A stretch of 64,000 bases of DNA from DASPHG01 sp963748315 (GTDB taxonomy: Bacteria; Actinomycetota; Thermoleophilia; Solirubrobacterales; Thermoleophilaceae): contig CAVVIK010000006.1 in the NCBI GenBank assembly GCA_963748315.1, forward strand, positions 1,269,715-1,333,714, given 5' to 3'. The notes beneath the pieces were generated by a model. That model saw only the letters and a list, made by a program, of their open reading frames with translations, made no database searches and was not told the origin of the DNA. Shown here in pieces: positions 34,346 to 42,187 of the stretch (position 1 is its first letter; the number at the start of each line of letters is the position of its first letter). The position numbers were made by a program, and so were the translations under genes.

Positions 34346-35047
34346 TCAGGCCCGCGCATGCCGCGTCCCCGCGTCGAACTCGTCGTCCGATAGCCGCCAG
34401 AGCGCGGCTGCGACCGCCGCGCCGCCGATGAAGAGGACCGACGCCGCGACGATGAAGTAGGCGTTGTCCTGGACGGCGCCCTCGACCCCGACCAGCACGA
34501 CGCCGAGGGCGAGCAGGAGGCCCGCGCCCAGAGGGACGGCGTTCTGACGCGCGGCGTTCAGCGCAAGCGCGGCGACGCCGACGATGAAGAGGAGCGGGGT
34601 CAGGTAGTACGGGATCGACCAGCTCGACTGCTGCACGTCATTGAGCGCGAGCTCGAGCGTCGCCTGGTCCGCCTCGGGCCGGGTCGAGACCTCGCCCAGG
34701 ATGCCCCACGTGTAGCCGTCGAGCGCATCGACGAACGCGAGCCCGAAGAGCCCGGCCAGCGCCAGCCCGCCGAAGATCAGGCCCGCCGCCGGCCGCTGCC
34801 GCCGCACCAGGTACGCGAGCCCCAGCACCGCCGCCGAGAACAGGACGACGGTGCCGAACGTCAGGAAGTGGGCGATCTGCCAGGTCGAGTAGTTCGCGGC
34901 GATCTCGGCGAGCTGCTCGCGCTCATGGTCCCGCGTGAACTCCTCCGGGTGGATGATGTTGGCGATCAGGAAGAGCAGCGGCGCGGCAACGAGCGCCAGC
35001 GCCGTGCCCTGCCGGTACAGCCGGGCCTGGTTGCTAGCCCCACTCAA
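34346..35047 (-). CDS. Six-TM integral membrane protein, function unknown
   Basis: The 233-residue protein starts at TTG (35045-35047), inside the last codons of the upstream DUF4389 gene (14-base overlap). It has about six TM helices, a first extracytoplasmic loop with HPEEFTRDHEREQLAEIAANY, then WQIAHFLTFGTVVLFS. The pattern resembles small unassigned membrane proteins common in actinobacteria; I cannot name a family with confidence. It is cotranscribed with the DUF4389 gene. Confidence 0.78.
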   Translation of the reverse strand: MSGASNQARLYRQGTALALVAAPLLFLIANIIHPEEFTRDHEREQLAEIAANYSTWQIAHFLTFGTVVLFSAAVLGLAYLVRRQRPAAGLIFGGLALAGLFGLAFVDALDGYTWGILGEVSTRPEADQATLELALNDVQQSSWSIPYYLTPLLFIVGVAALALNAARQNAVPLGAGLLLALGVVLVGVEGAVQDNAYFIVAASVLFIGGAAVAAALWRLSDDEFDAGTRHARA

Positions 35048-35720
35048 ACGGCGGGTACTTCTCGGTCATCCAGAGGTAGTAGGCGGCGGAGCGGTTCTGC
35101 CACCGGAACGCGACCACGTTGAAGTCGAACAGGCCCTCCGGGAACTTCTTCGTGAACAGGATCGCGAAGAACGCGATGAAGCTCACGACGTACGCGAGCC
35201 ACACGAGCACGCTCGCGATGATCGCGTACGGGATCACGAGCAGCCAGTGGACGAGCGGGCGCCAGCGCGCGATCGACTCCGTGTAGGCGATGTCGAACCG
35301 CGCCGGGTAGTCGTCGTCGGGGTCGAACGAGAACGGCGGGTAGCGGTCGGTCATCAGCATGGTGTAAGCGGTGACGCGCGTCGTCCATCGGTACGTCCCG
35401 GTGACGAAGCTGTGGATGCCCGCCGGGTACTTGCCGGTGAAGAGAACCATGAACCACGACGCAACGACCGCGAAGAAGGCGCCGATCCAGATGAACGCCA
35501 GCACGAACCAGTGCGGGAGCGCGAGCAGCCACTTCACGAGCGGCAGGAGGCGGTTGTACTCGTCCTGACGGTCGAACTCGGTGACGACCGCGTACGGCGC
35601 GGACGGCGGCCCGGCACCGGGCTTGACCTGTGGCACCTGGTCGGCTTGCGCGAGCGCCCCCGTCGGAGGCGGTATCGGCGCTTCGGGCGCGGGCGGCGGC
35701 CCTGGTGTTCCTGATTCCAT
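35034..35720 (-). CDS. DUF4389 family membrane protein
   Basis: The 228-residue protein has a Pro/Ala-rich cytosolic N-terminus of ~40 residues and then two copies of a module: NRLLPLVKWLLALPHWFVL, FTGKYPAGIHSFV and TDRYPPFSF in the first, and RPLVHWLLVIPYAI, FTKKFPEGLFDFNV and TEKYPPFEW in the second. This duplicated TM module is DUF4389. A strong ribosome site (GGGAGG) lies five bases before the ATG at 35720. Function is unknown. Confidence 0.88.
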   Translation of the reverse strand: MESGTPGPPPAPEAPIPPPTGALAQADQVPQVKPGAGPPSAPYAVVTEFDRQDEYNRLLPLVKWLLALPHWFVLAFIWIGAFFAVVASWFMVLFTGKYPAGIHSFVTGTYRWTTRVTAYTMLMTDRYPPFSFDPDDDYPARFDIAYTESIARWRPLVHWLLVIPYAIIASVLVWLAYVVSFIAFFAILFTKKFPEGLFDFNVVAFRWQNRSAAYYLWMTEKYPPFEWG

Positions 35721-35783
35721 GAATCCTCCCTTCGGGACTGAGCGAGGCCAGTATCGCCCGGCCTCCGGACGGCCCGTTTGGGC

Positions 35784-36200
35784 CTATCCGCCCGGCAGCG
35801 ACGATCCCGCGAAGAAGAGGAACCAGATCAGGAAGACGAATCCGGCCGCCATCACGGAGACGACCATGACGACGTCGAGGACCTGACGCTGGGGCCGGCC
35901 CTCCTCCTGGCCGCGCAGGCTGCGGTGCCAAGGCATCCGTACGCGCACGACTTCCGAGCCCGTAAGGCGTCCATAGACGCCGTTCAGTCCCGACAGGAGT
36001 TTGCCGATAGCCACCATCGAGACGATGATTCCCAGCAAAATGCCGAGATAGAGGCCAAAGCTTGCCTGCCCCGAATCAGACTGAATCTGAGAGCCGATCC
36101 ACAGCCATCCCACCGGGATGCCGATCCACAGGAAGATGCTGCCCACCGCCATCAACGCGATGAGCGCGACCTTTGCGAGGCCAGTTCCCGCTTGGTTCAC
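35784..36200 (-). CDS. Small three-TM membrane protein, function unknown
   Basis: Starting at GTG 36198-36200, the 138-residue protein has two N-terminal TM helices (VALIALMAVGSIFLWIGIP and LYLGILLGIIVSMVAIG), a cytosolic basic loop with MPWHRSLRG and one C-terminal TM helix (VVSVMAAGFVFLIWFLFF). Base composition is a little less GC-rich than its neighbours. It is divergent from the giant coiled-coil gene, with only 23 bases between their starts. No family was recognised; a functional link to the coiled-coil protein is possible but unproven. Confidence 0.72.
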   Translation of the reverse strand: MNQAGTGLAKVALIALMAVGSIFLWIGIPVGWLWIGSQIQSDSGQASFGLYLGILLGIIVSMVAIGKLLSGLNGVYGRLTGSEVVRVRMPWHRSLRGQEEGRPQRQVLDVVMVVSVMAAGFVFLIWFLFFAGSSLPGG

Positions 36201-36223
36201 CGCGGGGACTCTACGCTGAACTA

Positions 36224-39200
36224 ATGGCGGCCTCGGTGCAGTTCGAGCTCGAGGAGTTCGAATACGTCCCCGCCACGGCAGGGACCGCGCTCGTGCGCAT
36301 TGCTGGGAAGTGGCAGGCGAAGCCGAAGCAGGAGCTGTCCCCGGTCGCGCTGCTCGTACGCACGCCGCTGGGCGACGATCGCGTTACGCCACTGCCCGAC
36401 GCCAGCGGCGGTGCGGCCACGGCGACGCCGGACGGGTCGGCGTGGCGCGCCGCGTACTCGGTCGCGATCCACGTCCTGACCGGGGGCGCCGCGAGCTTCC
36501 TGCTCGACGCCGACGGAACGCAGTTCGAGTTGCCGGCACCCTCCGAGCGGCTCAAGGAGCGCCGCGTACACGGCGACCGCCGCGCCGGGGCCCTCCAGCT
36601 GTCCGAGGCCCAGGCCGCGCTGCAGGTAGCGCGCTCGGAGCTCGAGCGAGTCGGCGAGGAGCGTGCCCGGCTCGAGAAGCGGTACCAGGCCCTTGTTCAG
36701 GATGAGGGATCCGCGCGCGGCGCGAACGAGCTGTTGCAGGCGGAGATCGCGGAGCTGCGCGCGGAGCGCGAGCGGCTCCGCGACGACCTCGGCGCCGCGC
36801 GCAAGCAGGCGGCCGAGGGGGCTCGCCTCGCCGAGCGGAACCTGAAGGCAGCGGAGCACGCGAAGCGCGACGTGGCCGCCGCCGAGGAGCGGCTGCACGC
36901 CGCCACTGCGCAGGCGGAGTCGTTTGAGTCGGTGGCGAACGCGCGCGCCGACGAGGCGGTGGTCGATCTCGAGAGGAAGCTCGAGACGGCAGCCCGCAGG
37001 CTGGTCGAGGTCGAGCGCCGTGCGCGCGCAGCGGAGACGCGCGCCGAGGGAGCTGAGAAGGGACTCGAGTACGCGCGCGCGGCGGTGGCTGCCGCGGTCG
37101 CGGGCGGCGCCGAGACGGACGGAGCCGCGGTCGCCGCGCTCGAGGAGGCACGCCATGAGGCGGCCGAGGCGCGCGACCAGGCCGTGCAAATGCGCGCCGA
37201 GGTCGACGCGGTCAGGGTGTCGGGGGCCGAGGCGCTCGAGGTGGCCGAGGCGCGTGCCGAGCAGGCCCTTGCCGCGGCGGCCGAGGAACGGGCCCGGCTC
37301 GAGGCCGCGCTCGCCCGCGCCCAGGCCGAGGTCGCTGCCGCCAACGACCGCGCGGAGCTGATCAAGCAGGCGGCCCAGCGCGAAGGTGACGACTCGCTCG
37401 AGCGCGTTGCCGCAGAGGCAGACCAGCGGGCCGCGGAGGCCGAGCGACGTGCCGCGGCTGAGGCCGAGCGTGCGGTCGCCCAGGCCAAGGCCGAGGCGGA
37501 CACGCGCGCAGCGGCGGCGGAGAAGCAGGCAGTCGAGGCGCAGCAGCGCGCCGCCAAGGCGGACCAGCGCATCGCCGAGGCAGAGCGCGCGGCTGCGGAA
37601 GCCGTCGCCCAGGCGGAGCGCACCGCCGCGCAGGCAGTCGCGGAGGCGGAGCGCCGCGCCGCGGAGGCCGAGAAGCAGGCGGCCACCGCAGCGCAACGCC
37701 GGGCGGAGGCCGAGAAGCAGGCGGCCGAGACCCAGCAGAAGCTCTCGCACGCCGACCGCCGGGCGTCTGATGCCGCGCGCCGCGTGGCCGACGCCGAGCG
37801 CACCGTCGCGGCCGCGGAGAAGAAGGTTCCGCCGGAGGCCGAGGAGGCGATCGAGCAGGCCGTGGCGGAGGCCGAGCAGCGCGTGGCGGCCGCCGAGCGC
37901 CGGGCGCAGCAGTCGGAGAACGCGGCACGCCAGGCCCAGCAGACCGCGGCCGCGGCGGCCGAGCGGGTCGAGGAGGCGGAACGGCGCGTGGCCGCCGAGG
38001 CGAAGAGCGCGCTCGCGGAGGCGACGGCGGACGCGGAGCGGCGCGTCACCGAAGCGGAGAAGCGTGTGAGCGAGGCTGAGCGCCGCGCCGGCGCGGCGAC
38101 TACCGAGGCCGAGCAGCAGGGCGCGAGTGCGTCCGAGGCGCAGGCCCGGTTCAAGCAGACCGCGGAACTGCTCGACGAGGCCGAGGAGCGGGCGCGCGCC
38201 GCGGAGGCGCGCGCCGAGGAGGCCGAGAAGGGACTCGAGTACGCGCGCGCGGCGGTCGCCGCGGCGGTCGCGGACGAGGGCGTCGAGCAGGCGCTCGAGC
38301 AGGCGCGCGAAGACGTCGTGTCCGCCCACTCCGAGGTCGCGAAGCTGCGCGGGGAGTTGGACGCGTCCAAGGGGTCGAGCGCGAAGGCTCTGGAGGACGC
38401 ACAGCGGAAGGCCGAGACGACCCTCGAGCGGGCGACTGCGAAGGCCGAGGAGGCGCTCGAGCAGGCACGCGAGGAGGCGGGGAGCGTTCGCGCCGAGCTT
38501 GCGCAGCGCCGGGACGAGGTCGAGGCGCTCAAGGTCGAGCGAGCCAGAGCGCAGGAGGAGGCGCAGGCCCGTGCCGAGGCGCTCGAGCAGGCCCGCGCAC
38601 AGTCCGAGGATGCGCTCGAGCGGGCACGCGTTGAGGGAGACGCCGTTCGCGGCGAGCTGGCTCAGCAGCGGGACGAGATCGAGGCCTTGAAGATCGACCG
38701 GGCCAAGGCCCAGGAGGAGGCGCAGGCCCGCACCGAGGCACTCGAGGAGGCTCGCCGCGAGGTCGAGCAGGCGCGTGCCGAGCTCGCGCCCCTGCGCGAG
38801 GAGGTGGGCGCGCTCAGGGCCAAGTCCGCGGAGACCACGGAGAGCCACGCGCGCGTGGTGAAGGCGCTCGAAGAGGCGCGGCAGGAGCGGGCGCGCGCCG
38901 AGGAGAAGCTGGCGACGCTCCTCGAGGAGCGGGCGGAGATCGACGGCGCGCTCGCGCGCATGCGGGCGGACGTGTCCTCTTCCGCGGAACGGGTCGAGGA
39001 GGCGGAGAAGCGTCTCGCCACCGTTCAGCAGGAGCTAGAGGAGACGAAGAGCCAAGCCGCGGAGGCCGCTCCGGCGGCAGAGGAGCGTGTGCGGGCGCTC
39101 GAGGACTCGCACCGCCAGCTCGAGCAGCGCCACGCGGAGCTGATGGGCGCGCACCGCGTCGCGATCGAGGAACGCGAGCGCGTCGAACGGCGGCTGGAGG

Positions 39201-40282
39201 CCCAGACCCAGGCGGTGGAGCGCGCGAAGGCCGAGGCGCAGCTCCGCGCCGAGGAGAACGAGCGGCTCCGCGGCGAGCAGAACAAGGAAGCCGCCGCCGC
39301 GCTCGAGGTCGCGCGAGCCGCCGAGCAGACGGCCATCGCGGCGCGCGACGAGGAGGCGCGGACACGCGACCGCGTCGAAGCCGCGGAGAAGCAGGTCGCC
39401 GCGGCCGCGGAGGAGGTCGAGGCCGGACAGCGAGAGCTCGCACGAGTCATGCGCGAGCAGGAGCGCCACGCGGCCGAGGTCACGCAGCTGAAGCGTCGCG
39501 CCCTTCGCGCCGAGCGCGAGGCGCAGGAAGCGGTCAAGGCGCGCGACCGGGCTCTCGAGGAGAAGCACGCCGCGGAGGAGGAACGCCCGAAGGGCCGCCG
39601 AGCAGGCGGGACCCAGCGTGCGTCGGGCGAGCGGCCCGTTCGGCCGGCGCGGCCTCAGCGGCGACCCGCGCCGCGGCCGGCTCCGGAGCCGGTGTCGCCG
39701 CCGATTCCGCTCGGCCCCTCGCTCGCCGACCAGCTCACGGCGGCGCGCGAGGAGGAGGTCGCCGCGCGCAGCCAGTTCGAGGAGTTGCAGGCGGCGGCGG
39801 GCGCAAACGGCGACCCGTCCGTCGAGAGCGTGGACGCGGAGACGGCGCTCGAGCGCGCGACCGAGGAGGTCGCCAACCTGGAACGGCGGCTCGAGATGGC
39901 GCGCGAACGCGTCGAGCGGATGGCCCGCTCGCAGCTCAAGCGGTCGAGCCGCAGCGCGTTGAAGGACGCGACGGTGCGGCTTGCCGGCACGCTCGCCGAG
40001 GGGGAAGAGGTGTTCTACATGGCCGCGGGTGGGCAACGTGACGGCCGTCAGCTGATCGCCGCGACCGACAGGCGCCTACTGGTGGTGCATGCCGGCGACG
40101 CCCCGGCGCATGCCGTCGCGTACGAGCAAGTGGAGTCCGCACAGGTGGGACGGCGGGGGATGCTCGAGGTCACCACGGCGACCGGCGAGCTGAAGCTCGA
40201 GTACGTGGTGGGGGACCTGGAACACCTGGTTCAGCACGTCAACCAGCGCATCTGGGACGTGCTGCACAGCAGCGACGCCTAG
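36224..40282 (+). CDS. Giant coiled-coil protein with C-terminal PH-like domain
   Basis: The ATG at 36224 gives 1352 residues. Residues 1-115 form a beta-rich globular domain (VQFELEEFEYVP, TALVRIAGKW). Residues ~125-1120 are almost pure coiled coil, built on Ala/Glu/Arg heptads with no prolines, long enough for a rod well over 100 nm if continuous (inference). A basic proline-rich linker follows (~1120-1170), then a short coil and a PH-like domain (~1250-1345) with RLAGTLAEGEEVFYMAAGG and LIAATDRRLLVVHAG. No TM segment or signal peptide is present, so it is cytoplasmic and may bind membrane through the PH-like end. Two near-identical segments 390 residues apart show internal duplication. It resembles no named cytoskeletal protein that I recognise. 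Confidence 0.82.
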   Translation: MAASVQFELEEFEYVPATAGTALVRIAGKWQAKPKQELSPVALLVRTPLGDDRVTPLPDASGGAATATPDGSAWRAAYSVAIHVLTGGAASFLLDADGTQFELPAPSERLKERRVHGDRRAGALQLSEAQAALQVARSELERVGEERARLEKRYQALVQDEGSARGANELLQAEIAELRAERERLRDDLGAARKQAAEGARLAERNLKAAEHAKRDVAAAEERLHAATAQAESFESVANARADEAVVDLERKLETAARRLVEVERRARAAETRAEGAEKGLEYARAAVAAAVAGGAETDGAAVAALEEARHEAAEARDQAVQMRAEVDAVRVSGAEALEVAEARAEQALAAAAEERARLEAALARAQAEVAAANDRAELIKQAAQREGDDSLERVAAEADQRAAEAERRAAAEAERAVAQAKAEADTRAAAAEKQAVEAQQRAAKADQRIAEAERAAAEAVAQAERTAAQAVAEAERRAAEAEKQAATAAQRRAEAEKQAAETQQKLSHADRRASDAARRVADAERTVAAAEKKVPPEAEEAIEQAVAEAEQRVAAAERRAQQSENAARQAQQTAAAAAERVEEAERRVAAEAKSALAEATADAERRVTEAEKRVSEAERRAGAATTEAEQQGASASEAQARFKQTAELLDEAEERARAAEARAEEAEKGLEYARAAVAAAVADEGVEQALEQAREDVVSAHSEVAKLRGELDASKGSSAKALEDAQRKAETTLERATAKAEEALEQAREEAGSVRAELAQRRDEVEALKVERARAQEEAQARAEALEQARAQSEDALERARVEGDAVRGELAQQRDEIEALKIDRAKAQEEAQARTEALEEARREVEQARAELAPLREEVGALRAKSAETTESHARVVKALEEARQERARAEEKLATLLEERAEIDGALARMRADVSSSAERVEEAEKRLATVQQELEETKSQAAEAAPAAEERVRALEDSHRQLEQRHAELMGAHRVAIEERERVERRLEAQTQAVERAKAEAQLRAEENERLRGEQNKEAAAALEVARAAEQTAIAARDEEARTRDRVEAAEKQVAAAAEEVEAGQRELARVMREQERHAAEVTQLKRRALRAEREAQEAVKARDRALEEKHAAEEERPKGRRAGGTQRASGERPVRPARPQRRPAPRPAPEPVSPPIPLGPSLADQLTAAREEEVAARSQFEELQAAAGANGDPSVESVDAETALERATEEVANLERRLEMARERVERMARSQLKRSSRSALKDATVRLAGTLAEGEEVFYMAAGGQRDGRQLIAATDRRLLVVHAGDAPAHAVAYEQVESAQVGRRGMLEVTTATGELKLEYVVGDLEHLVQHVNQRIWDVLHSSDA
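37041..37102 (+). repeat. Internal direct repeat in coiled-coil gene, copy 1
   Basis: About 62 bases encoding AEGAEKGLEYARAAVAAAVA (residues ~273-293 of the giant coiled-coil protein) recur almost unchanged at 38211-38272, in the same frame and exactly 1170 bases downstream. The silent positions are also mostly conserved, implying a recent internal duplication or gene conversion. Confidence 0.8.
38211..38272 (+). repeat. Internal direct repeat in coiled-coil gene, copy 2
   Basis: This is the second copy of the segment at 37041-37102, encoding AEEAEKGLEYARAAVAAAVA (residues ~663-683). The surrounding heptads diverge much more than this core, so the core is either the most recently copied part or is selected to stay constant. 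Confidence 0.8.
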
Positions 40283-40286
40283 CGCG

Positions 40287-41375
40287 CTACTCCTCGCCGG
40301 CGCCGAGCGGCGGCCGGATCACCGGTATCCCGAAGCTGCGGCGGCGGTCCGGCAGGCGCCGGTTCTCGCCATCCGGGATCTCGAACGGGACGGGCGCGCA
40401 GTTGAAGCTGAGCGACAACTCGGTTGCCTCGACCATCTGCACGACGTCACGCCCGAGGTGCATGTTCGAGCGCGGCTCGGTCCCGTCCCGGACGGCGGTC
40501 ACGAAGTCCTCGAGCTCGACCCGCAGCGGCTCGTTCGGCGCAAGCCGCGGAGTGAGCACGTCCCCGGTGCGGTACGAGAGCTGGAACTCCCCGAAGCTCT
40601 TCGGCTCGACGATCTCGACGCCGCGGTCGAACACGCGGACCTGCTCGGGGTTCGTGTCCTCGTAGACGATCATCTTCTCCGAGCCGACCAGCACGGTGCG
40701 GCGCAGCTTCGTCGGCGCGAGCCACGACAGCTCGAGGTGGACGAGCATCCCGTTCTCGTAGCCGACGTCGATGAACGCGACGTCGAAGGTGCCGGGCACG
40801 ATCGTGTCGCGCGCGATTCCGCGCAGGAAGGACGGCTGGCCGAGCCAGTAGAGCAGGATCGAGAAGTCGTGCGGGGCGAGGTCGCGAACCACGCTGACGT
40901 CGCGCTGGTGGATGCCCAGGTTCACCCGGCTCGAAGTGCCGAAGTAGAGCTTCCCGATCTCACCGCTGTCGAGCCGCTCCTTGGTCGCGATGACGGGCGG
41001 CGAGTAAAGGAAGGTATGGCCGGGCATGAGCACCAGCCCGCGCTCGCTGGCGATCTCGATCAGCTCGTCGCACTCCTTGACCGACGACGCCATCGGCTTC
41101 TCGACGAACACATGCTTCCCGGCCAGCAGCGCGGCCTTGGCCAGCTCGTAGTGCGTCGAGATCGGTGTGACGATGCACAACGCGTCGATCGCGCTGTCGG
41201 CGAGCAGGTCGTCGAAGTCGCTGACGAGCCTGGCCGTTCCATGGCGGCGCGACTGGCGCGCGAGTGCGTCCTCGTCGCGATCGCAGATCGCGACCACCTC
41301 GGCAGCCTCGAGCTCCCACGCGTTGCGCAGAATGTTGGGGCCCCAATACCCGAGTCCGACGATCGCGAGATTCAC
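40287..41375 (-). CDS. Gfo/Idh/MocA family sugar dehydrogenase
   Basis: Starting at GTG 41373-41375, the 362-residue protein has an N-terminal Rossmann domain with NLAIVGLGYWGPNILR, the acidic end of strand 2 in VVAICDRDED, and the family motif GKHVFVEKPMASS (the EKP lysine is the usual catalytic residue). The second domain contains MPGHTFLYSPPV and DLAPHDFSILLYWLGQP. Relatives oxidise the 3-position of UDP-sugars in surface-glycan loci. It is the first sugar-pathway gene of the exopolysaccharide region, though separated from it by the sigma-factor module. Confidence 0.9.
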   Translation of the reverse strand: MNLAIVGLGYWGPNILRNAWELEAAEVVAICDRDEDALARQSRRHGTARLVSDFDDLLADSAIDALCIVTPISTHYELAKAALLAGKHVFVEKPMASSVKECDELIEIASERGLVLMPGHTFLYSPPVIATKERLDSGEIGKLYFGTSSRVNLGIHQRDVSVVRDLAPHDFSILLYWLGQPSFLRGIARDTIVPGTFDVAFIDVGYENGMLVHLELSWLAPTKLRRTVLVGSEKMIVYEDTNPEQVRVFDRGVEIVEPKSFGEFQLSYRTGDVLTPRLAPNEPLRVELEDFVTAVRDGTEPRSNMHLGRDVVQMVEATELSLSFNCAPVPFEIPDGENRRLPDRRRSFGIPVIRPPLGAGEE

Positions 41376-41390
41376 GGCCAACGTGCGGAA

Positions 41391-41420
41391 GGTAAGGGAT
41401 TCGACCGACCGGCCGTATAA
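41391..41420 (+). promoter_or_regulatory. Candidate ECF-type promoter, GGTAAGG-N16-CGTATAA
   Basis: GGTAAGG at 41391-41397 is followed, 16 bases later, by CGTATAA at 41414-41420. The same two elements with exactly the same spacing occur at 42151-42180 on the other side of the ECF sigma gene. The start codon of the 78-residue gene is 11 bases downstream, giving a very short leader. The spacer sequences differ, so the match is confined to the -35 and -10 positions. Confidence 0.55.
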
Positions 41421-41431
41421 GAAGGCGAGGA

Positions 41432-41668
41432 ATGGATCAAGAACTGAGCAAGCGAGCTCGCCGCGCGGCACGCAAGTGGCCGATCACCGAGCTGGATCCG
41501 ATCGAGCTCAAAGCGTTCACCGATGCGGTGACGGCGGCCGCGTCCTTCGACGATCTCGAGCCCGCTTGGCAGCGGCTGATCGTCGAGGCCGAAGCAGGCT
41601 CGAGCCGCCTCGACCCGCTGGAGTTCTTCCTCCATCTGCGCGGGTCTCGCGAGCCGAACGCCCACTAG
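41432..41668 (+). CDS. Small conserved-looking protein, function unknown
   Basis: The 78-residue cytosolic protein starts MDQELSKRARRAARKWPITE and is helical throughout, with an acidic middle and an ending FFLHLRGSREPNAH. A purine-rich GGCGAGGA lies just before the ATG. It sits behind a promoter-like element that matches the one in front of the LPXTG gene, and its stop shares CTAG with the ECF sigma gene. It may be a member of the sigma regulon; no domain was recognised. Confidence 0.65.
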   Translation: MDQELSKRARRAARKWPITELDPIELKAFTDAVTAAASFDDLEPAWQRLIVEAEAGSSRLDPLEFFLHLRGSREPNAH

Positions 41669-42147
41669 CCCAGCTCGTCGCGCAGCTTGCGCAGCGAGCG
41701 GTAGACGCGTCCCTCGATACGCGGCAACGGCTGCCTCAGCAGCTTGGCGATCTCGGGCACGGTGAGATCGCCACCGAAGCGCAGCGCGATCGCCTCACGC
41801 TCTTCGTCGCTCAATATGCGGAGCGCGCGCTGGATCTCATCCCGTTGCTCCACCGCGGTCAGGTCGCCGGGCGGGCTGGCGCTCTCGCGCGGGATCCGCT
41901 CGAGCGCCCGCGCCTCGGTCTTGCTGCGGCGGGCCCTGTCGCGAAGCAGGTTGAGCGCGATCGTGTACAGCCACGTCTTCTCGCTGGCCTTGCGCCGGTC
42001 AAAGCGCTTTCTCGCGCGCAGGGCACGCTCGAAGGTGTCGGCCAGAAGGTCCTCGGCAAGCGTCGGATCGCCGGTCCTGTAGGCGAGGAAACCGAACAGT
42101 GGCTGCGCATGTTCCTCGTACAGGCGCTCGAAATCATCCCGCCGCAT
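41665..42147 (-). CDS. ECF (sigma-70 family) RNA polymerase sigma factor
   Basis: From the ATG at 42145-42147 the product is 160 residues. Region 2 is clear: FERLYEEHAQPLFGFLAYRT, DPTLAEDLLADTFERAL (the -10-binding helix) and TWLYTIALNLLRDRAR. Region 4 follows: ILSDEEREAIALRFGGDLT and VPEIAKLLRQPLPRIEGRVYRSLRKL, an HTH for the -35 element. No extra N- or C-terminal sensor domain is present, so control is likely by an anti-sigma factor. The divergent gene at 42188 encodes a membrane protein that could play that part. Two flanking promoter-like elements may be its targets. Confidence 0.92.
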   Translation of the reverse strand: MRRDDFERLYEEHAQPLFGFLAYRTGDPTLAEDLLADTFERALRARKRFDRRKASEKTWLYTIALNLLRDRARRSKTEARALERIPRESASPPGDLTAVEQRDEIQRALRILSDEEREAIALRFGGDLTVPEIAKLLRQPLPRIEGRVYRSLRKLRDELG

Positions 42148-42150
42148 CAC

Positions 42151-42180
42151 GGTAAGGAATACCTCGGAACGTGCGTATAA
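42151..42180 (+). promoter_or_regulatory. Candidate ECF-type promoter, GGTAAGG-N16-CGTATAA
   Basis: GGTAAGG at 42151-42157 and CGTATAA at 42174-42180 repeat the pattern found at 41391-41420 with identical spacing. The LPXTG-protein ATG follows 7 bases after the -10 element, so the transcript would be nearly leaderless. CGTATAA resembles the CGTC/CGTA-type -10 elements of ECF promoters. The element lies 3 bases from the sigma-factor start codon on the other strand. Confidence 0.55.
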
Positions 42181-42187
42181 GGGGGCG

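Noticed and set aside
36697..38532. Second minus-strand open frame of 611 codons in the same gene
   Set aside because: It has the same cause; the product is a Ser/Ala/Arg low-complexity sequence, and the opposite strand has the clear heptad protein.
36221..38848. Minus-strand open frame of 875 codons opposite the coiled-coil gene
   Set aside because: The GC-rich Ala/Glu/Arg codons of the coiled coil suppress stop codons on the other strand; the predicted protein is a Leu/Arg low-complexity string with no domain.
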